Of a stretch of DNA of 42,552 nucleotides, positions 28,789-37,347 are shown piece by piece. Made by a program: the position numbers and the translations under genes. The notes under the pieces are model-generated. The model made no database searches and was not told the DNA's origin. It worked only from the letters and a program-made list of their open reading frames with translations. The DNA lies in the NCBI GenBank assembly GCA_016292635.1, contig JAEDIC010000018.1:1-42552 (forward strand), in the 5' to 3' direction. How positions within the stretch are numbered: position 1 is the first letter of the stretch; every line of letters starts with the position of its first letter. This DNA comes from Clostridia bacterium (GTDB lineage Bacteria; Bacillota; Clostridia; Christensenellales; CAG-138).

Positions 28789-28822
28789 TTCACGATGATA
28801 ATAATAACGGAAGGGCGAACCT

Positions 28823-29968
28823 ATGACCCACCTGCTGTTGATAATCATATACATGGCCTTTGTAAGCCTCGGCCTGCCCGATTCCATACTGGGTGCGTCG
28901 TGGCCCTCCATGTATCCCGGGCTGGATGTGCCTGTATCATACGCAGGCATTATATCCATGTCCATTGCCTTCTGCACTATAATATCCAGTCTGCAAAGCT
29001 ATCGCATAACCCAAAAGCTGGGCACGGGCAAGGTCACCGCCATAAGCGCGGCCCTCACCGCCGTGGCGCTGCTGGGCTTTTCCGTATCCGCGAAATTTTG
29101 GCAGCTCTGCTTCTGGGCCATACCCTACGGCATAGGAGCCGGAAGCGTGGACAGCTGCTTAAATAACTACGTTGCAACCCATTATAAAAGCCACCATATG
29201 AGCTGGCTCCATTGTATGTGGGGCGTGGGCGCAACGGTGGGCCCCATGATAATGGGCCGCGCGCTTACCTGCGGCTTCGGCTGGAATTGGGGCTATCGCT
29301 GGGTGGCGTTTATGCAGATTGCCCTTACTGCCATACTGTTCCTCAGCCTGCCCCTCTGGCGGGCCAGGGAAAACGGCGAGACCCGCCCCGGCGGGGCCAT
29401 CCCCCTGAGGGAGATTCTCGCCACTCCCGGCGTAAAGGCCATGATGCTTTGCTTTTTCGGCTACTGTGCCTTGGAGCAGACCGCCGGCCTCTGGGCCGCC
29501 AGCTATCTTGCCCTGCATAAGGGTGTTCCCTCGGATGTGGCGGCAGGCTTTGGCGGAATGTTCTTCATGGGCATTACCGCAGGCCGGGCTATAAGCGGCT
29601 TTGTCAGCATGAAGCTGTCCGACTTAAAAATGATATGGCTTGGCATGGGCATTATATCCGCCGGCATAGCTGTCATGCTGCTTCCCCTGGGAGAAGCCCT
29701 TTCCCTTATGGGCCTTGCCCTTGTCGGCCTTGGCTGCGCCCCGGTATATCCCTCCATAATGCATTCCATTCCCGGTATATTCGGTCCTGAGAGATCCCAG
29801 GCCATAATCGGCGTTCAAATGGCGGGGGCGTACGTTGGCACCTGCCTGATGCCCTCCCTCTTCGGCGTGATCGCCAACAGCATTACCGTTGCTCTGCTTC
29901 CCCTTTATCTGCTGGCCCTGCTGCTCGTCATGGCGGCCATGCAGCGTATGACGGACAGGATGGCGTAA
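28823..29968 (+). CDS. MFS transporter, sugar-permease-like
   Basis: The 381-residue integral membrane protein has about twelve hydrophobic helices. The first helix is followed by GLPDSILGASWPSMYP, as in fucose-permease-like MFS proteins. YGIGAGSVDSCLNNYVATH near 100-118 lies in helix 4, and a hydrophilic loop (about 190-205, RARENGETRPGG) separates the halves. SMKLSDLKMIWLG in the second half is the counterpart of the MFS A-motif loop. It is transcribed alone after the prd operon, with a perfect terminator behind it. Substrate is unknown; a sugar or sugar derivative is the best guess from the fold type. Confidence 0.8.
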   Translation: MTHLLLIIIYMAFVSLGLPDSILGASWPSMYPGLDVPVSYAGIISMSIAFCTIISSLQSYRITQKLGTGKVTAISAALTAVALLGFSVSAKFWQLCFWAIPYGIGAGSVDSCLNNYVATHYKSHHMSWLHCMWGVGATVGPMIMGRALTCGFGWNWGYRWVAFMQIALTAILFLSLPLWRARENGETRPGGAIPLREILATPGVKAMMLCFFGYCALEQTAGLWAASYLALHKGVPSDVAAGFGGMFFMGITAGRAISGFVSMKLSDLKMIWLGMGIISAGIAVMLLPLGEALSLMGLALVGLGCAPVYPSIMHSIPGIFGPERSQAIIGVQMAGAYVGTCLMPSLFGVIANSITVALLPLYLLALLLVMAAMQRMTDRMA

Positions 29969-29980
29969 ATATGCTATAAG

Positions 29981-30008
29981 AAAAGCCGCACAACTATGTG
30001 CGGCTTTT
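29981..30008. terminator. Bidirectional terminator between convergent genes
   Basis: AAAAGCCGCACA-ACTA-TGTGCGGCTTTT is a perfect 12-pair hairpin serving the MFS gene (+) and the epimerase-like gene (-). Confidence 0.9.
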
Positions 30009-30029
30009 GGGATAGCATATCTACGCCAT

Positions 30030-30078
30030 CTTATCCTGGCGCTATTCTGTTTTCTCCCCCTTTTCTTGTGAAAAGAAG
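30030..30078 (+). repeat. Short copy of the T/C palindrome element
   Basis: GGCGCTATTCTGTTTTCTCC is followed by CTTTTC-TTGT-GAAAAG (30060-30075). CTATTCTGTTT is also found on the minus strand near 13388, at the same distance from a related palindrome. Confidence 0.55.
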
Positions 30079-30087
30079 GCATACCCC

Positions 30088-30939
30088 TTACTCCCCAATC
30101 CTTACGCAGAACGCCGCCCGGAAGTCGCCCTCCTCAAGGGCAACCAGGCCAGGCTGGGTAGAAAGCTCCTCCACCACGCCCTTGCGCGAGGGCAGTGAAC
30201 ACCAGGGCTCAATGCAGAGGAAGGGGGCATTTGGCGCGCGCCACAGCACAAGGTTGTCAAAATCTCCATAATCCACGGAAATCACCCCTTTGCCGGTTTC
30301 ATCCAGCAGCGAAACCGACTTTGCCATGGCGGTGAATGCCAAGCTGTCCTCAAAAGGATACCCCCTAAGGGGCAAAACGCCGTCCTTAAGCGGGTAAGGG
30401 GCGCGGCCATTCAGCACATAGCCGTCCTCGGACAGTTCCACCCGTATGGGAGTGATATCGCCGGCAAAGCGCAGGCTGTAACCGTCGAACTTATCGGCCG
30501 GCACGGCAAAGGCAGGATGAGCGCCCAGGCCGAAGTATATGGTGAAATCCTCAAAATTGGTAACCCGATATTGGCATATGAGCGAGGCGCCTTCCAGCAT
30601 ATAGCTTATGCGGAAGGCAAACTCAAATGGGAAAACCCTCAGCGTATCCTTATCCGAGCGGAGAAGCAGTGTGCAGCGGTCCTCTTCCGCCCGTTCGATC
30701 TCCATCTCCCTGTCCTTCAAAAATCCATGGCAGGGCATGGCAAATTTCTGTCCCCGATAGGTGCATATGCCCTCGGTAAGGCGTCCGGTGTATGGGAAAA
30801 GATTGGGAGCACGCCCGCTCCAGAAGGCGTCGTCACCCTGCCACAGGTATTCCCGTCCGGCAGCGTCCTTAATGGACTGCATCTCGCCGCCCAGGGTGGA
30901 TATTTCAACTGTCAGATTTTCATTCCTTATGGTTATCAT
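30088..30939 (-). CDS. Aldose 1-epimerase family protein (LacX-like)
   Basis: The 283-residue protein belongs to the galactose mutarotase-like beta-sandwich family, which interconverts sugar anomers. Visible features are NLTVEISTLGGEMQSIKD, YLWQGDDAFWSGRAPNLFPY (substrate-face pattern), the conserved His in AMPCHGFLKD, and FGLGAHPAFAVP with the second conserved His. The start at 30939 follows AGAAGGAG and overlaps the stop of the upstream MFS gene by 4 bases (ATGA), so the pair is translationally coupled. That suggests the transporter's substrate is a reducing sugar whose anomers the enzyme handles. The exact sugar is unknown. Confidence 0.85.
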   Translation of the reverse strand: MITIRNENLTVEISTLGGEMQSIKDAAGREYLWQGDDAFWSGRAPNLFPYTGRLTEGICTYRGQKFAMPCHGFLKDREMEIERAEEDRCTLLLRSDKDTLRVFPFEFAFRISYMLEGASLICQYRVTNFEDFTIYFGLGAHPAFAVPADKFDGYSLRFAGDITPIRVELSEDGYVLNGRAPYPLKDGVLPLRGYPFEDSLAFTAMAKSVSLLDETGKGVISVDYGDFDNLVLWRAPNAPFLCIEPWCSLPSRKGVVEELSTQPGLVALEEGDFRAAFCVRIGE

Positions 30940-32150
30940 ATCCTTTCTCCTTCTGCTTCCAGCATCCATTTATCCTTGCGTTCAACGGTGAAAAGGAAGG
31001 CCGCTGTGCCTATCGCCGCCATTATCAGGCCTGCCCACAGCATCATGCTTACTCCCCCCAGCTCAATAAGCTGTCCCCCCGCAAAGTTGCCGCAGGCGCA
31101 TCCCAGTGTGTATGACGCGGCGATAAATGCCTGACCCTTTACCATGTCCGCCTGGGTCACCTTTGCGCTCGCATAGTATACCTGAACGGGAGAAAGGAAA
31201 GAATATGTGGTCATCTGCAGCAGCTGCGCGGCGTATATGAAATTTATGGAAGGGGCAACTATGAACAGCACCGCCTTAACCAGGAAGCAAAAGCCGGATA
31301 TTTTAAGCAGCCATGTATCCCGTATGCGGCTGCGTATCCTGCTGAAGAAAAACAGCACTATGGCTTCGGATACCGTTGCTATCGCAAGGGCCACGCCCAC
31401 ATGGCTGCTGTCGCCGCCAAGCCTTCCCATGATGGAAATAAGGTAGTTTTCCGTCATGGAATGGAACATGGCAAGGAACAGCACGCCGATAAGCGACGCG
31501 CAATACCAGCGATATCTGCTGAAAAACACAGGCACGGAGCAGGGATTCTGCTGTTCTTCCGGGGCATTCTCCCGCTCCTCTCCGGCTTGCTCCGTACCAG
31601 GCTTTGGATAACCTATCACCAGTATCAGCATGAAAGGCAGCAGCACCAGCACTGTCTTTATCATCCAGTCTGCGCCCAGCGCCTCCATAATATAGCCTAT
31701 GGCAAGGGCCGCAATACCGTATGCCATGGCACCCACAGCCCTGCCCACGCCGTAGTTTATCCTGTAGCCGCTGCGGTTATAGTAAACGCTTACCGAGTTC
31801 AGCAGGGGCATCATGGCGTCAAATGTCCATACGCCGATGAGATAAAGCAGCGGAAAAAGGGAGTTGGGCAGCAGACCGGTCAAAAGCAGGGCAAAGCAGC
31901 CCGTGCTTATAATGGTAAGCAGCGCCAGCAGCTTTGTCAGCATGGGCTTTTTCGCCTTATCCGCCGCCGACGCAAGTATTGGCTGGGTTATACAGGAAAG
32001 TATGGTGCCCGTAGCCATGAGGGTGCCCACCTTTGAGGGGGCAAAGCCCTTGCAAAGCAAATATGCCGTGGCAAAGCTCATTATTCCCGCCGCTGCCGCC
32101 CAGTAGGCCAGCTGATGCAGAGCGTATCGCAGGGTGAGATTTTTCTTCAT
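30936..32150 (-). CDS. MFS transporter, LacY/nucleoside-symporter-like
   Basis: The 404-residue membrane protein has about twelve helices and fits the MFS_1-like (PF12832) group that includes LacY-like and nucleoside:H+ symporters. The N-terminal half has YALHQLAYWAAAAGIMSFAT and RINYGVGRAVGAMAYG, the latter typical of this group. A long charged loop (GYPKPGTEQAGEERENAPEE) separates the halves. It is coupled to the aldose-epimerase-like gene by a 4-base overlap, which points to sugar transport. The start at 32150 (MKKNLTLRYAL) was chosen on AAAGG; 32168 is possible. Confidence 0.82.
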   Translation of the reverse strand: MKKNLTLRYALHQLAYWAAAAGIMSFATAYLLCKGFAPSKVGTLMATGTILSCITQPILASAADKAKKPMLTKLLALLTIISTGCFALLLTGLLPNSLFPLLYLIGVWTFDAMMPLLNSVSVYYNRSGYRINYGVGRAVGAMAYGIAALAIGYIMEALGADWMIKTVLVLLPFMLILVIGYPKPGTEQAGEERENAPEEQQNPCSVPVFFSRYRWYCASLIGVLFLAMFHSMTENYLISIMGRLGGDSSHVGVALAIATVSEAIVLFFFSRIRSRIRDTWLLKISGFCFLVKAVLFIVAPSINFIYAAQLLQMTTYSFLSPVQVYYASAKVTQADMVKGQAFIAASYTLGCACGNFAGGQLIELGGVSMMLWAGLIMAAIGTAAFLFTVERKDKWMLEAEGERI

Positions 32151-32295
32151 GCGCAAAATACCTTTCATGTATCTCTCTGAATATTATGCCATAAGTCCAT
32201 ATGGCTTTCAAATATACTCAGTATGATGAGCACGCTTTCTTTCCGTGACTCCCTGACCGTGCTGCGGGCGCAATGCCGCTTATTCGATAACATGA

Positions 32296-32318
32296 GGAGC
32301 GCACCGTTGACGCGCTCC
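32296..32318. terminator. Hairpin downstream of the ABC permease genes
   Basis: GGAGCGC (32296-32302) pairs with GCGCTCC (32312-32318). No clear T-run follows, so it may be a weak terminator or an mRNA 3' end stabiliser. Confidence 0.45.
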
Positions 32319-32348
32319 CCCTGGTTATGTGGTTATACAGGTTTGTAT

Positions 32349-33221
32349 TTAGCCCTTTACGCCGCCGGCGGTAAGGCCGCTGGTCAGGTTCTTCTCTATG
32401 CACATGAACAGTATTACTACGGGAACGATGGCAAAGAGGGAAGAAGCGAACAGGTACTGCCACTCGATGATGTTGTAGCCGTTGAAGATGGTGATACCAA
32501 CGGTGAGGGGCTTGAGGGTTTCGGTGGATATAAGGGTCAGGGCCACGGTAAATTCATTCCAGGCGTTGATGAAGATGAAGATCAGGGTGGTTACGATACC
32601 GGGAGCCGCAACGGGCAGCAGTATCTTAAACATGGCCTGGAGGCGGTTGCAGCCGTCAACGGTCGCGGCCTGCTCCATTTCAGCGGGAATGCTGAGGAAG
32701 GTACCGCGCAGCAGCCAGATGGTAAAGGCCTGGTTGAATGCGGCGTTGATGAATACAAGGCCCAGAATGGTATTGGTAAGGCCCAGCAGGGACATAACCT
32801 TGTAGATGCCAACCAGCAGAACAACGGGGGCAAACATCTGGGAAACGATTACGAAGCCCAGGAATGCGGTCTGGCCCTTAAACTTCATACGTGCCAGGGC
32901 ATAGGCTGCGGGGATGCCGCAGATCATGGCGATGATAGTGGAGCCGCCGGCAATGAGTACGGAGTTAAGCAGGTAACGGCCCATGGGAGCCAGGGACCAT
33001 ATCTCTTTGAAGTTGTTCCAAACGGCCTTGATGGGGAACACAGTACCATCAATGGAGAAGATCTCAGCTCTGGACTTCAGGGCGTTGCAGAACATTACAA
33101 AGTAGGGATACAGTATCAGCAGGCAGATGTCGATAACGACAACATACAGCAGAACCTTAAGAACAACCTTCTTGAGGGCGCCGGGCTTGTTCAGCTCAAG
33201 AGCAGAAATAGGATTACCCAT
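32349..33221 (-). CDS. Carbohydrate ABC transporter permease, MalG type
   Basis: The 290-residue inner-membrane subunit of a sugar ABC importer has about six helices. The EAA motif that docks the ATPase is EQAATVDGCNRLQAMFKILLP near residues 195-215. The protein ends SGLTAGGVKG, typical of MalG-type permeases. It follows the MalF-type gene by 2 bases. No ATPase gene lies in the cluster, so a shared ATPase of the MsmK type, encoded elsewhere, probably powers it. Confidence 0.93.
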   Translation of the reverse strand: MGNPISALELNKPGALKKVVLKVLLYVVVIDICLLILYPYFVMFCNALKSRAEIFSIDGTVFPIKAVWNNFKEIWSLAPMGRYLLNSVLIAGGSTIIAMICGIPAAYALARMKFKGQTAFLGFVIVSQMFAPVVLLVGIYKVMSLLGLTNTILGLVFINAAFNQAFTIWLLRGTFLSIPAEMEQAATVDGCNRLQAMFKILLPVAAPGIVTTLIFIFINAWNEFTVALTLISTETLKPLTVGITIFNGYNIIEWQYLFASSLFAIVPVVILFMCIEKNLTSGLTAGGVKG

Positions 33222-33223
33222 GA

Positions 33224-34105
33224 TTATGCATCCTCCTTCTTAAGAGTAGATATCATGTAGAGGCTGGCGCATACAAGGAGGATTGCGAAGCCGATAACGG
33301 ATACGGCTGCGGCAAGGTCGGATTTACCGTTGTAGAATGCCAGCTTATACAGATAGGTAACAATGGTGTCCGTGCGGTTTGCAGGGTCGCCCTTGGAGAT
33401 GGTCCAGATGATGGGGAAGGAGTTGAACACGTAGATGATGTTCAATACGGTGCTGACGGTGAGGGAAGGCTTTACCAGAGGGAGGGTGATGTTAAACAGC
33501 TTCTGCCAGTAATTTGCGCCGTCCACGGTAGCTGCCTCGTAGAAGGAGGCGTCAATGCTCTGGAGGCCGGAGAGCACGGTAAAGCAAACGAAGGGAATGG
33601 TAACAAAGATACCGCAGGCGATTTCCCATGCGAAGAAGGCTTCGGGGGAGGGGGTCCAGTTTACTGCGGACTGTATCACGCCCAGCTTCATAAGCAGGGT
33701 GTTCAGTGCGCCGTAGTCGGTATTGATGATGAACTTCCATACGGTGGCCTGAACTACCAGGGTGGTTGCCCAGGGGAATACCACGATGGCGCGGGCGATC
33801 TTGCGGCCGCGGAAGTTATTATTCAGCAGCAGCGCAAGGATAAAGCCCAGTACGGTGGACAGAACAACGACCAGAACAGTCCATACTACGGTATTTTTAA
33901 GAACGATTTCAAAAGCAGGTGTTTTGAGTACGGCAATAAAGTTATCAAGGCCTGCAAAGCCCTTGATAACGCCGGCTCTGCTTATGTCGCTTACGGACAT
34001 CTTGAAAACGTAGTAAATGGGAACCAGAATGAACATGCCCATCAGTATGATGCTGGGCAGTATCCACAGATAAGGCTCCGCGGTTTGCAGCGTCTTTCTC
34101 TTATT
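33224..34105 (-). CDS. Carbohydrate ABC transporter permease, MalF type
   Basis: The 293-residue permease partner of the next gene has six helices, with the first at about 13-35 (YLWILPSIILMGMFILVPIY). The EAA motif is YEAATVDGANYWQKLFNITLP near residues 200-220. The start is GTG at 34105 (VNKRKTLQTAEPYLW): GGGAGGG sits just upstream, whereas the ATG seven codons earlier covers the ribosome binding site. A terminator-like hairpin separates it from the binding-protein gene, which would lower permease relative to binding-protein expression. Confidence 0.92.
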   Translation of the reverse strand, partial: NKRKTLQTAEPYLWILPSIILMGMFILVPIYYVFKMSVSDISRAGVIKGFAGLDNFIAVLKTPAFEIVLKNTVVWTVLVVVLSTVLGFILALLLNNNFRGRKIARAIVVFPWATTLVVQATVWKFIINTDYGALNTLLMKLGVIQSAVNWTPSPEAFFAWEIACGIFVTIPFVCFTVLSGLQSIDASFYEAATVDGANYWQKLFNITLPLVKPSLTVSTVLNIIYVFNSFPIIWTISKGDPANRTDTIVTYLYKLAFYNGKSDLAAAVSVIGFAILLVCASLYMISTLKKEDA

Positions 34106-34212
34106 CACAAAAAATCCCTCCCACACATGAACTCAGCAGATGCTGTCAAAAGGCAGTATATAAAGGCAAAAGAACCATGTTGCCATATACTGCAGCTTGA
34201 AGGCATCTGCGA

Positions 34213-34244
34213 TAAAGAAGGGGCCGAGCCTTGCGACTCGGCCC
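34213..34244 (-). terminator. Attenuating hairpin between binding-protein and permease genes
   Basis: On the minus strand GGGCCGAG (34237-34244) pairs with CTCGGCCC (34221-34228), followed by CTTCTTTATC. Partial termination here would explain more binding protein than permease. Confidence 0.75.
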
Positions 34245-34277
34245 ACCTTCAAACAATAATCAGATTTGGGCTAAATT

Positions 34278-35549
34278 TTAGCCGGCGATCTGGGCCTGGA
34301 GAGCATCCAGCAGTTCCTGAGCGTCGCCGCCAAGGAGTACGTTCTGCTGTACATCGATAACGCCCTGCTTTACATCGGCCCATTCTGCCTTAGCAGTGGG
34401 ATAGAACTGAGCGGAACCTACAACATCCAGCCATGCAGCGGAGTCGGGGTTAGCAGCAACCATGATGTCGCCGCCGGTGGTGGTGGCGGGCAGGAAGTCT
34501 TCCATCATTACCCACTCAGCGTAGGGCTCGTCATCATAGAAGGTGTCGATGAACAGCTTGATAGCAGCCATTTCAGCCTCGGTGTAGCCGTTGTCGAAGC
34601 ACATGAAGCGGTCCATAACGCCTACGGAAGAGGTAGCCTTACCCTCGTTGGCGGGGATGGAGGCAACGCCGAAGTTGATGGGGTTCTCGGAGGAAGCAAC
34701 ATAAGAGGAGATCTGGTTGGGTCCGATCATCATTGCCAGCTTGCCGGCAGCGAAGAGCTCCTGCAGATCGTAGCGGGACTCGGTGGCGGGAGCGGTGTTG
34801 GTGAGGCCAGCAGCTACCAGACCGGTGCTGTACTTAACAGCCTCTACGTTCTCGGCGGAGTTCAGAGTCCAGTTGCCCTCGGCGTCAACAAAGCCGCCGC
34901 CGTTGGTCCATGCATAGTAAGCGAAGCAAGCCTGACCTTCGTCGGTGGTCATGTCAATGCCCCAGGGATAGATCTCGGAATCGTAAGCCTTGATGGCTTC
35001 GCAGGCAGCCTGCAGCTCAGCCCAGGTGGTGGGAACTTCTACGCCAGCAGCAGCCAGGATGTCAGAGTTGTAGTACATAGCGCGGGCGGAAGCCAGGTCG
35101 GGTACTGCCCAAACTACGCCGTCAACAACGGACTGCTCGATGAACTGGGGATAGAACTTAGCATAGGTCTCAGCGGATACCCACTCTTCAGCGGGGAGGA
35201 GGAGATCGTCAGCTACGTAATCGGCGAATACGTCGATGTTGAGCAGGTCGGGAGCGTCGCCGTTGGCGATGCGGGTGTTAACTACGGTGTAGATGTCAGC
35301 CCAAGCAACAACGTCAACTACCAGGTTGATGTTCTCGTTGGCGGCGTTGAACTTCTCAACGAAGTCTGCCCACCAAGCGGAGGTGTTGGGGCCGTACTGA
35401 GCGGCGATGACCTTCAGCTCTACCTTTTCGGCAGCGGCTTCTTCAGCAGCCTCGGGAGCGGGGGCGGCTTCCTCAGCGGCGGGAGCGGCGCAGGCCACTA
35501 CGGACAGAGCCAGAACGAGAGTCAGCAGCAGTGCAAAAAACTTCTTCAT
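34278..35549 (-). CDS. Sugar-binding lipoprotein of the ABC transporter
   Basis: The 423-residue extracellular solute-binding protein (family 1, MalE-like) has a lipoprotein signal (MKKFFALLLTLVLALSVVAC, Cys20) and an Ala/Glu/Pro-rich linker to about residue 42. The two-lobed domain carries NGDAPDLLNIDVFADYVAD, ARAMYYNSDILAAAGVEVPT and FAAGKLAMMIGPNQISSY, all usual for this family. It anchors outside the membrane and hands sugar to the two permeases. It is first in the operon, with AAGGAG before the ATG, and is preceded by a promoter with direct repeats likely bound by the AraC regulator upstream. The sugar is unknown. Confidence 0.94.
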   Translation of the reverse strand: MKKFFALLLTLVLALSVVACAAPAAEEAAPAPEAAEEAAAEKVELKVIAAQYGPNTSAWWADFVEKFNAANENINLVVDVVAWADIYTVVNTRIANGDAPDLLNIDVFADYVADDLLLPAEEWVSAETYAKFYPQFIEQSVVDGVVWAVPDLASARAMYYNSDILAAAGVEVPTTWAELQAACEAIKAYDSEIYPWGIDMTTDEGQACFAYYAWTNGGGFVDAEGNWTLNSAENVEAVKYSTGLVAAGLTNTAPATESRYDLQELFAAGKLAMMIGPNQISSYVASSENPINFGVASIPANEGKATSSVGVMDRFMCFDNGYTEAEMAAIKLFIDTFYDDEPYAEWVMMEDFLPATTTGGDIMVAANPDSAAWLDVVGSAQFYPTAKAEWADVKQGVIDVQQNVLLGGDAQELLDALQAQIAG

Positions 35550-35687
35550 TGTGTTTTCTCCTTTTTTATTTTGTTTTGAAAGATATTCTTTCTATTTGTG
35601 AAAGCACGAAGGTGCTGTACACACAGACGAGAGAGGATAGAAAAAACCAACAAGCATAAGAAAAAAATGCAACTCATCGGTTCACTT

Positions 35688-35756
35688 ATTATATTACTTA
35701 TACCTTATATAAATAAATAGAAATCACCGTACAAATAATAGAAAAATCGTACAAAT
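35688..35756 (-). promoter_or_regulatory. Activator-type promoter of the sugar ABC operon
   Basis: TATAAT (minus strand, 35688-35693) has a poor -35 (TTATTT, 35711-35716). Immediately upstream two direct repeats lie head to tail: AATAGAAATCACCGTACAAA (from 35716) and AATAGAAAAATCGTACAAAT (35737-35756). The period is 21 bases, two helical turns, which fits an AraC-type activator binding next to RNA polymerase. The regulator is encoded just upstream. Confidence 0.65.
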
Positions 35757-35796
35757 GCTGAAAAAGAATACCATAAATTTATCGTTTTTTTAAGAA

Positions 35797-36654
35797 CTAC
35801 TGGGGCTTCCTGGATAATGACCGCTTGGATTTGCGATAGGCGCTGGGAGTAGTGCCGGCAATGGAGCGGAATATCTTTGAAAAATAGTTGTAATCGCTTA
35901 TGCCCACGCTCTCCGCTATCTGGGATACGGGCAGGTTTGTTTGATCCAGCAGCCGCTTTGCCGCCTGCACCCGCCGTTCCGCAATAAGGTGGGTAAGGGT
36001 CTTTCCGCCGGAAAGCTCCTTGGCAAGGGCGCAGAGCTTTGTGCGGCCAATGTTCAGCTGGCGGGATATGGATGACAATGACAGCTTTTCCATATAGTGC
36101 TGCTCAAGAAAGGACTCCAGCAGCTGCAGCTCGCTTCGGGCGGTGCTGTGTATCATGCCCTCCACCATTATGTATGTTGCCATTGCCTTTAAAATGTCTG
36201 CAAAGGCCTCCATCTGCTCCTTGGAATGCTGACCAAACTGGAGGAATTTCTCGTGTATCTCCTCCATATCCCCCTTGTACCAGTCCAGCGTGGCAAGGGT
36301 GTTTTTCCATTGCTCGTCAACTGGGGTTGTGTCCAAAAACTGACCAAAGGCCAGATATGCCAATACCTGCCCTCCGGAGCATATGGGCACCATGGCCTCG
36401 CATATGCCCGCATGGCAGCGGTAATAGCGCACCTGACCGGATTTGTGGCATTGCTTTACCGCCGCAGCGTCGCAGTCAAGGCAGCGCTGATGGCCTTCCG
36501 GTGTGCTGTTAATGGCGGTGCAGAAGGGCAAATGCCAGTCGTCAAGGCATATGTCGGTTCCGTCCGCATCCATTATGTTTGCCCTGATGCCGGTAAGGGT
36601 GTACAGGTTGGTTATAACTCGAAGCAGTTCGTCAGTGTTGAAGAATATGTTCAT
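35797..36654 (-). CDS. AraC-family regulator with PocR sensory domain
   Basis: The 285-residue protein has an N-terminal PocR domain (about 1-165), with the family's Cys pattern in HQRCLDCDAAAVKQCH and CHAGICEAMVPI. A linker and two AraC-type helix-turn-helix motifs follow (about 185-280: SLSSISRQLNIGRTKLCALA, then VSQIAESVGISDYNYFSKIF). PocR domains sense small ligands. The start at 36654 (MNIFFNTDELL) has GAGGTG upstream; the longer frame runs through the promoter. It lies upstream of the sugar ABC operon in the same direction, so it probably activates it through the direct repeats there. Confidence 0.88.
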   Translation of the reverse strand: MNIFFNTDELLRVITNLYTLTGIRANIMDADGTDICLDDWHLPFCTAINSTPEGHQRCLDCDAAAVKQCHKSGQVRYYRCHAGICEAMVPICSGGQVLAYLAFGQFLDTTPVDEQWKNTLATLDWYKGDMEEIHEKFLQFGQHSKEQMEAFADILKAMATYIMVEGMIHSTARSELQLLESFLEQHYMEKLSLSSISRQLNIGRTKLCALAKELSGGKTLTHLIAERRVQAAKRLLDQTNLPVSQIAESVGISDYNYFSKIFRSIAGTTPSAYRKSKRSLSRKPQ

Positions 36655-36709
36655 TTTTTCACCTCGCATATGGCAGAGGATAAAGGGCATGCGAACAACC
36701 GTTGAGATT

Positions 36710-36738
36710 ATTATACAATATTTTTCATATATTTTCCA
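36710..36738 (-). promoter_or_regulatory. Promoter of the PocR/AraC gene
   Basis: The minus strand reads TGGAAA (36733-36738), 17 bases, TATAAT (36710-36715). Confidence 0.65.
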
Positions 36739-36903
36739 GCCGCAGCAAGCCACTATCTGATTTATATTCATTTTACACCACGCCGCCCAACAATAAAAGC
36801 GCCTTCTCTTCTTTTACATTTTTTCAGCAAATATATAGAGTATGGCTGCCCTGTGCTTTTAAGGAAAACCTGCGGCCTCGCCCCTAATTCCGCCACGGAC
36901 CCC

Positions 36904-37335
36904 CTCCCGCAAAAAGCTAATGAGCTTTTGCGGGGAAACAGATAAAGGCTGTTTCCGCGATGGTACGGATAGCAGCGCGGCGGGTAGCTTATATAAAGAA
37001 ACAAAACACGGGCTCCGCCTGCAAGAGCACGGACCGAACATCCTGCTGCCGGTTCGCAATGGCAGAAATCAGCGCCATGGAAACCACACAATCTCTCAGC
37101 CGCCTGTGCCGGCAGCTCATCTCAACGCCTGGATTTGCCCGGAGGCAAGGGGGCCTTTGGTTTCGCCTTTCGCCTGTTCTTATTCCGCCAAAAAGCAAAT
37201 TTGGCCCGCCTCCCGGGCCAAATTTGGCAGACGCGCCAAGGCGTCGTATTTATTATTCCATCCAACCATTTCGCTTTTCTTTTTCTTTTGCTTCTTTTCT
37301 CTTTTCTTTTCTCGCGAAAAGAAAAAGAAAAGAAG
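36904..37335 (+). repeat. Mosaic intergenic repeat, copy E
   Basis: The 693-base gap 36655-37347 holds, after the promoter, CCCGCAAAAAGCT/AGCTTTTGCGGG (36906-36930) and GGAAACAG/CTGTTTCC. It then has GCAAATTTGGCC/GGGCCAAATTTG (about 37195-37226), GACGCGCCAAGGCGTC and a 20-pair T/C palindrome with one bulge (37291-37335). The block 37170-37335 matches copy A (13615-13772) piece by piece. The stretch between about 36960 and 37140 shows no clear structure or gene. Confidence 0.78.
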
Positions 37336-37347
37336 AACTATCCAGCC

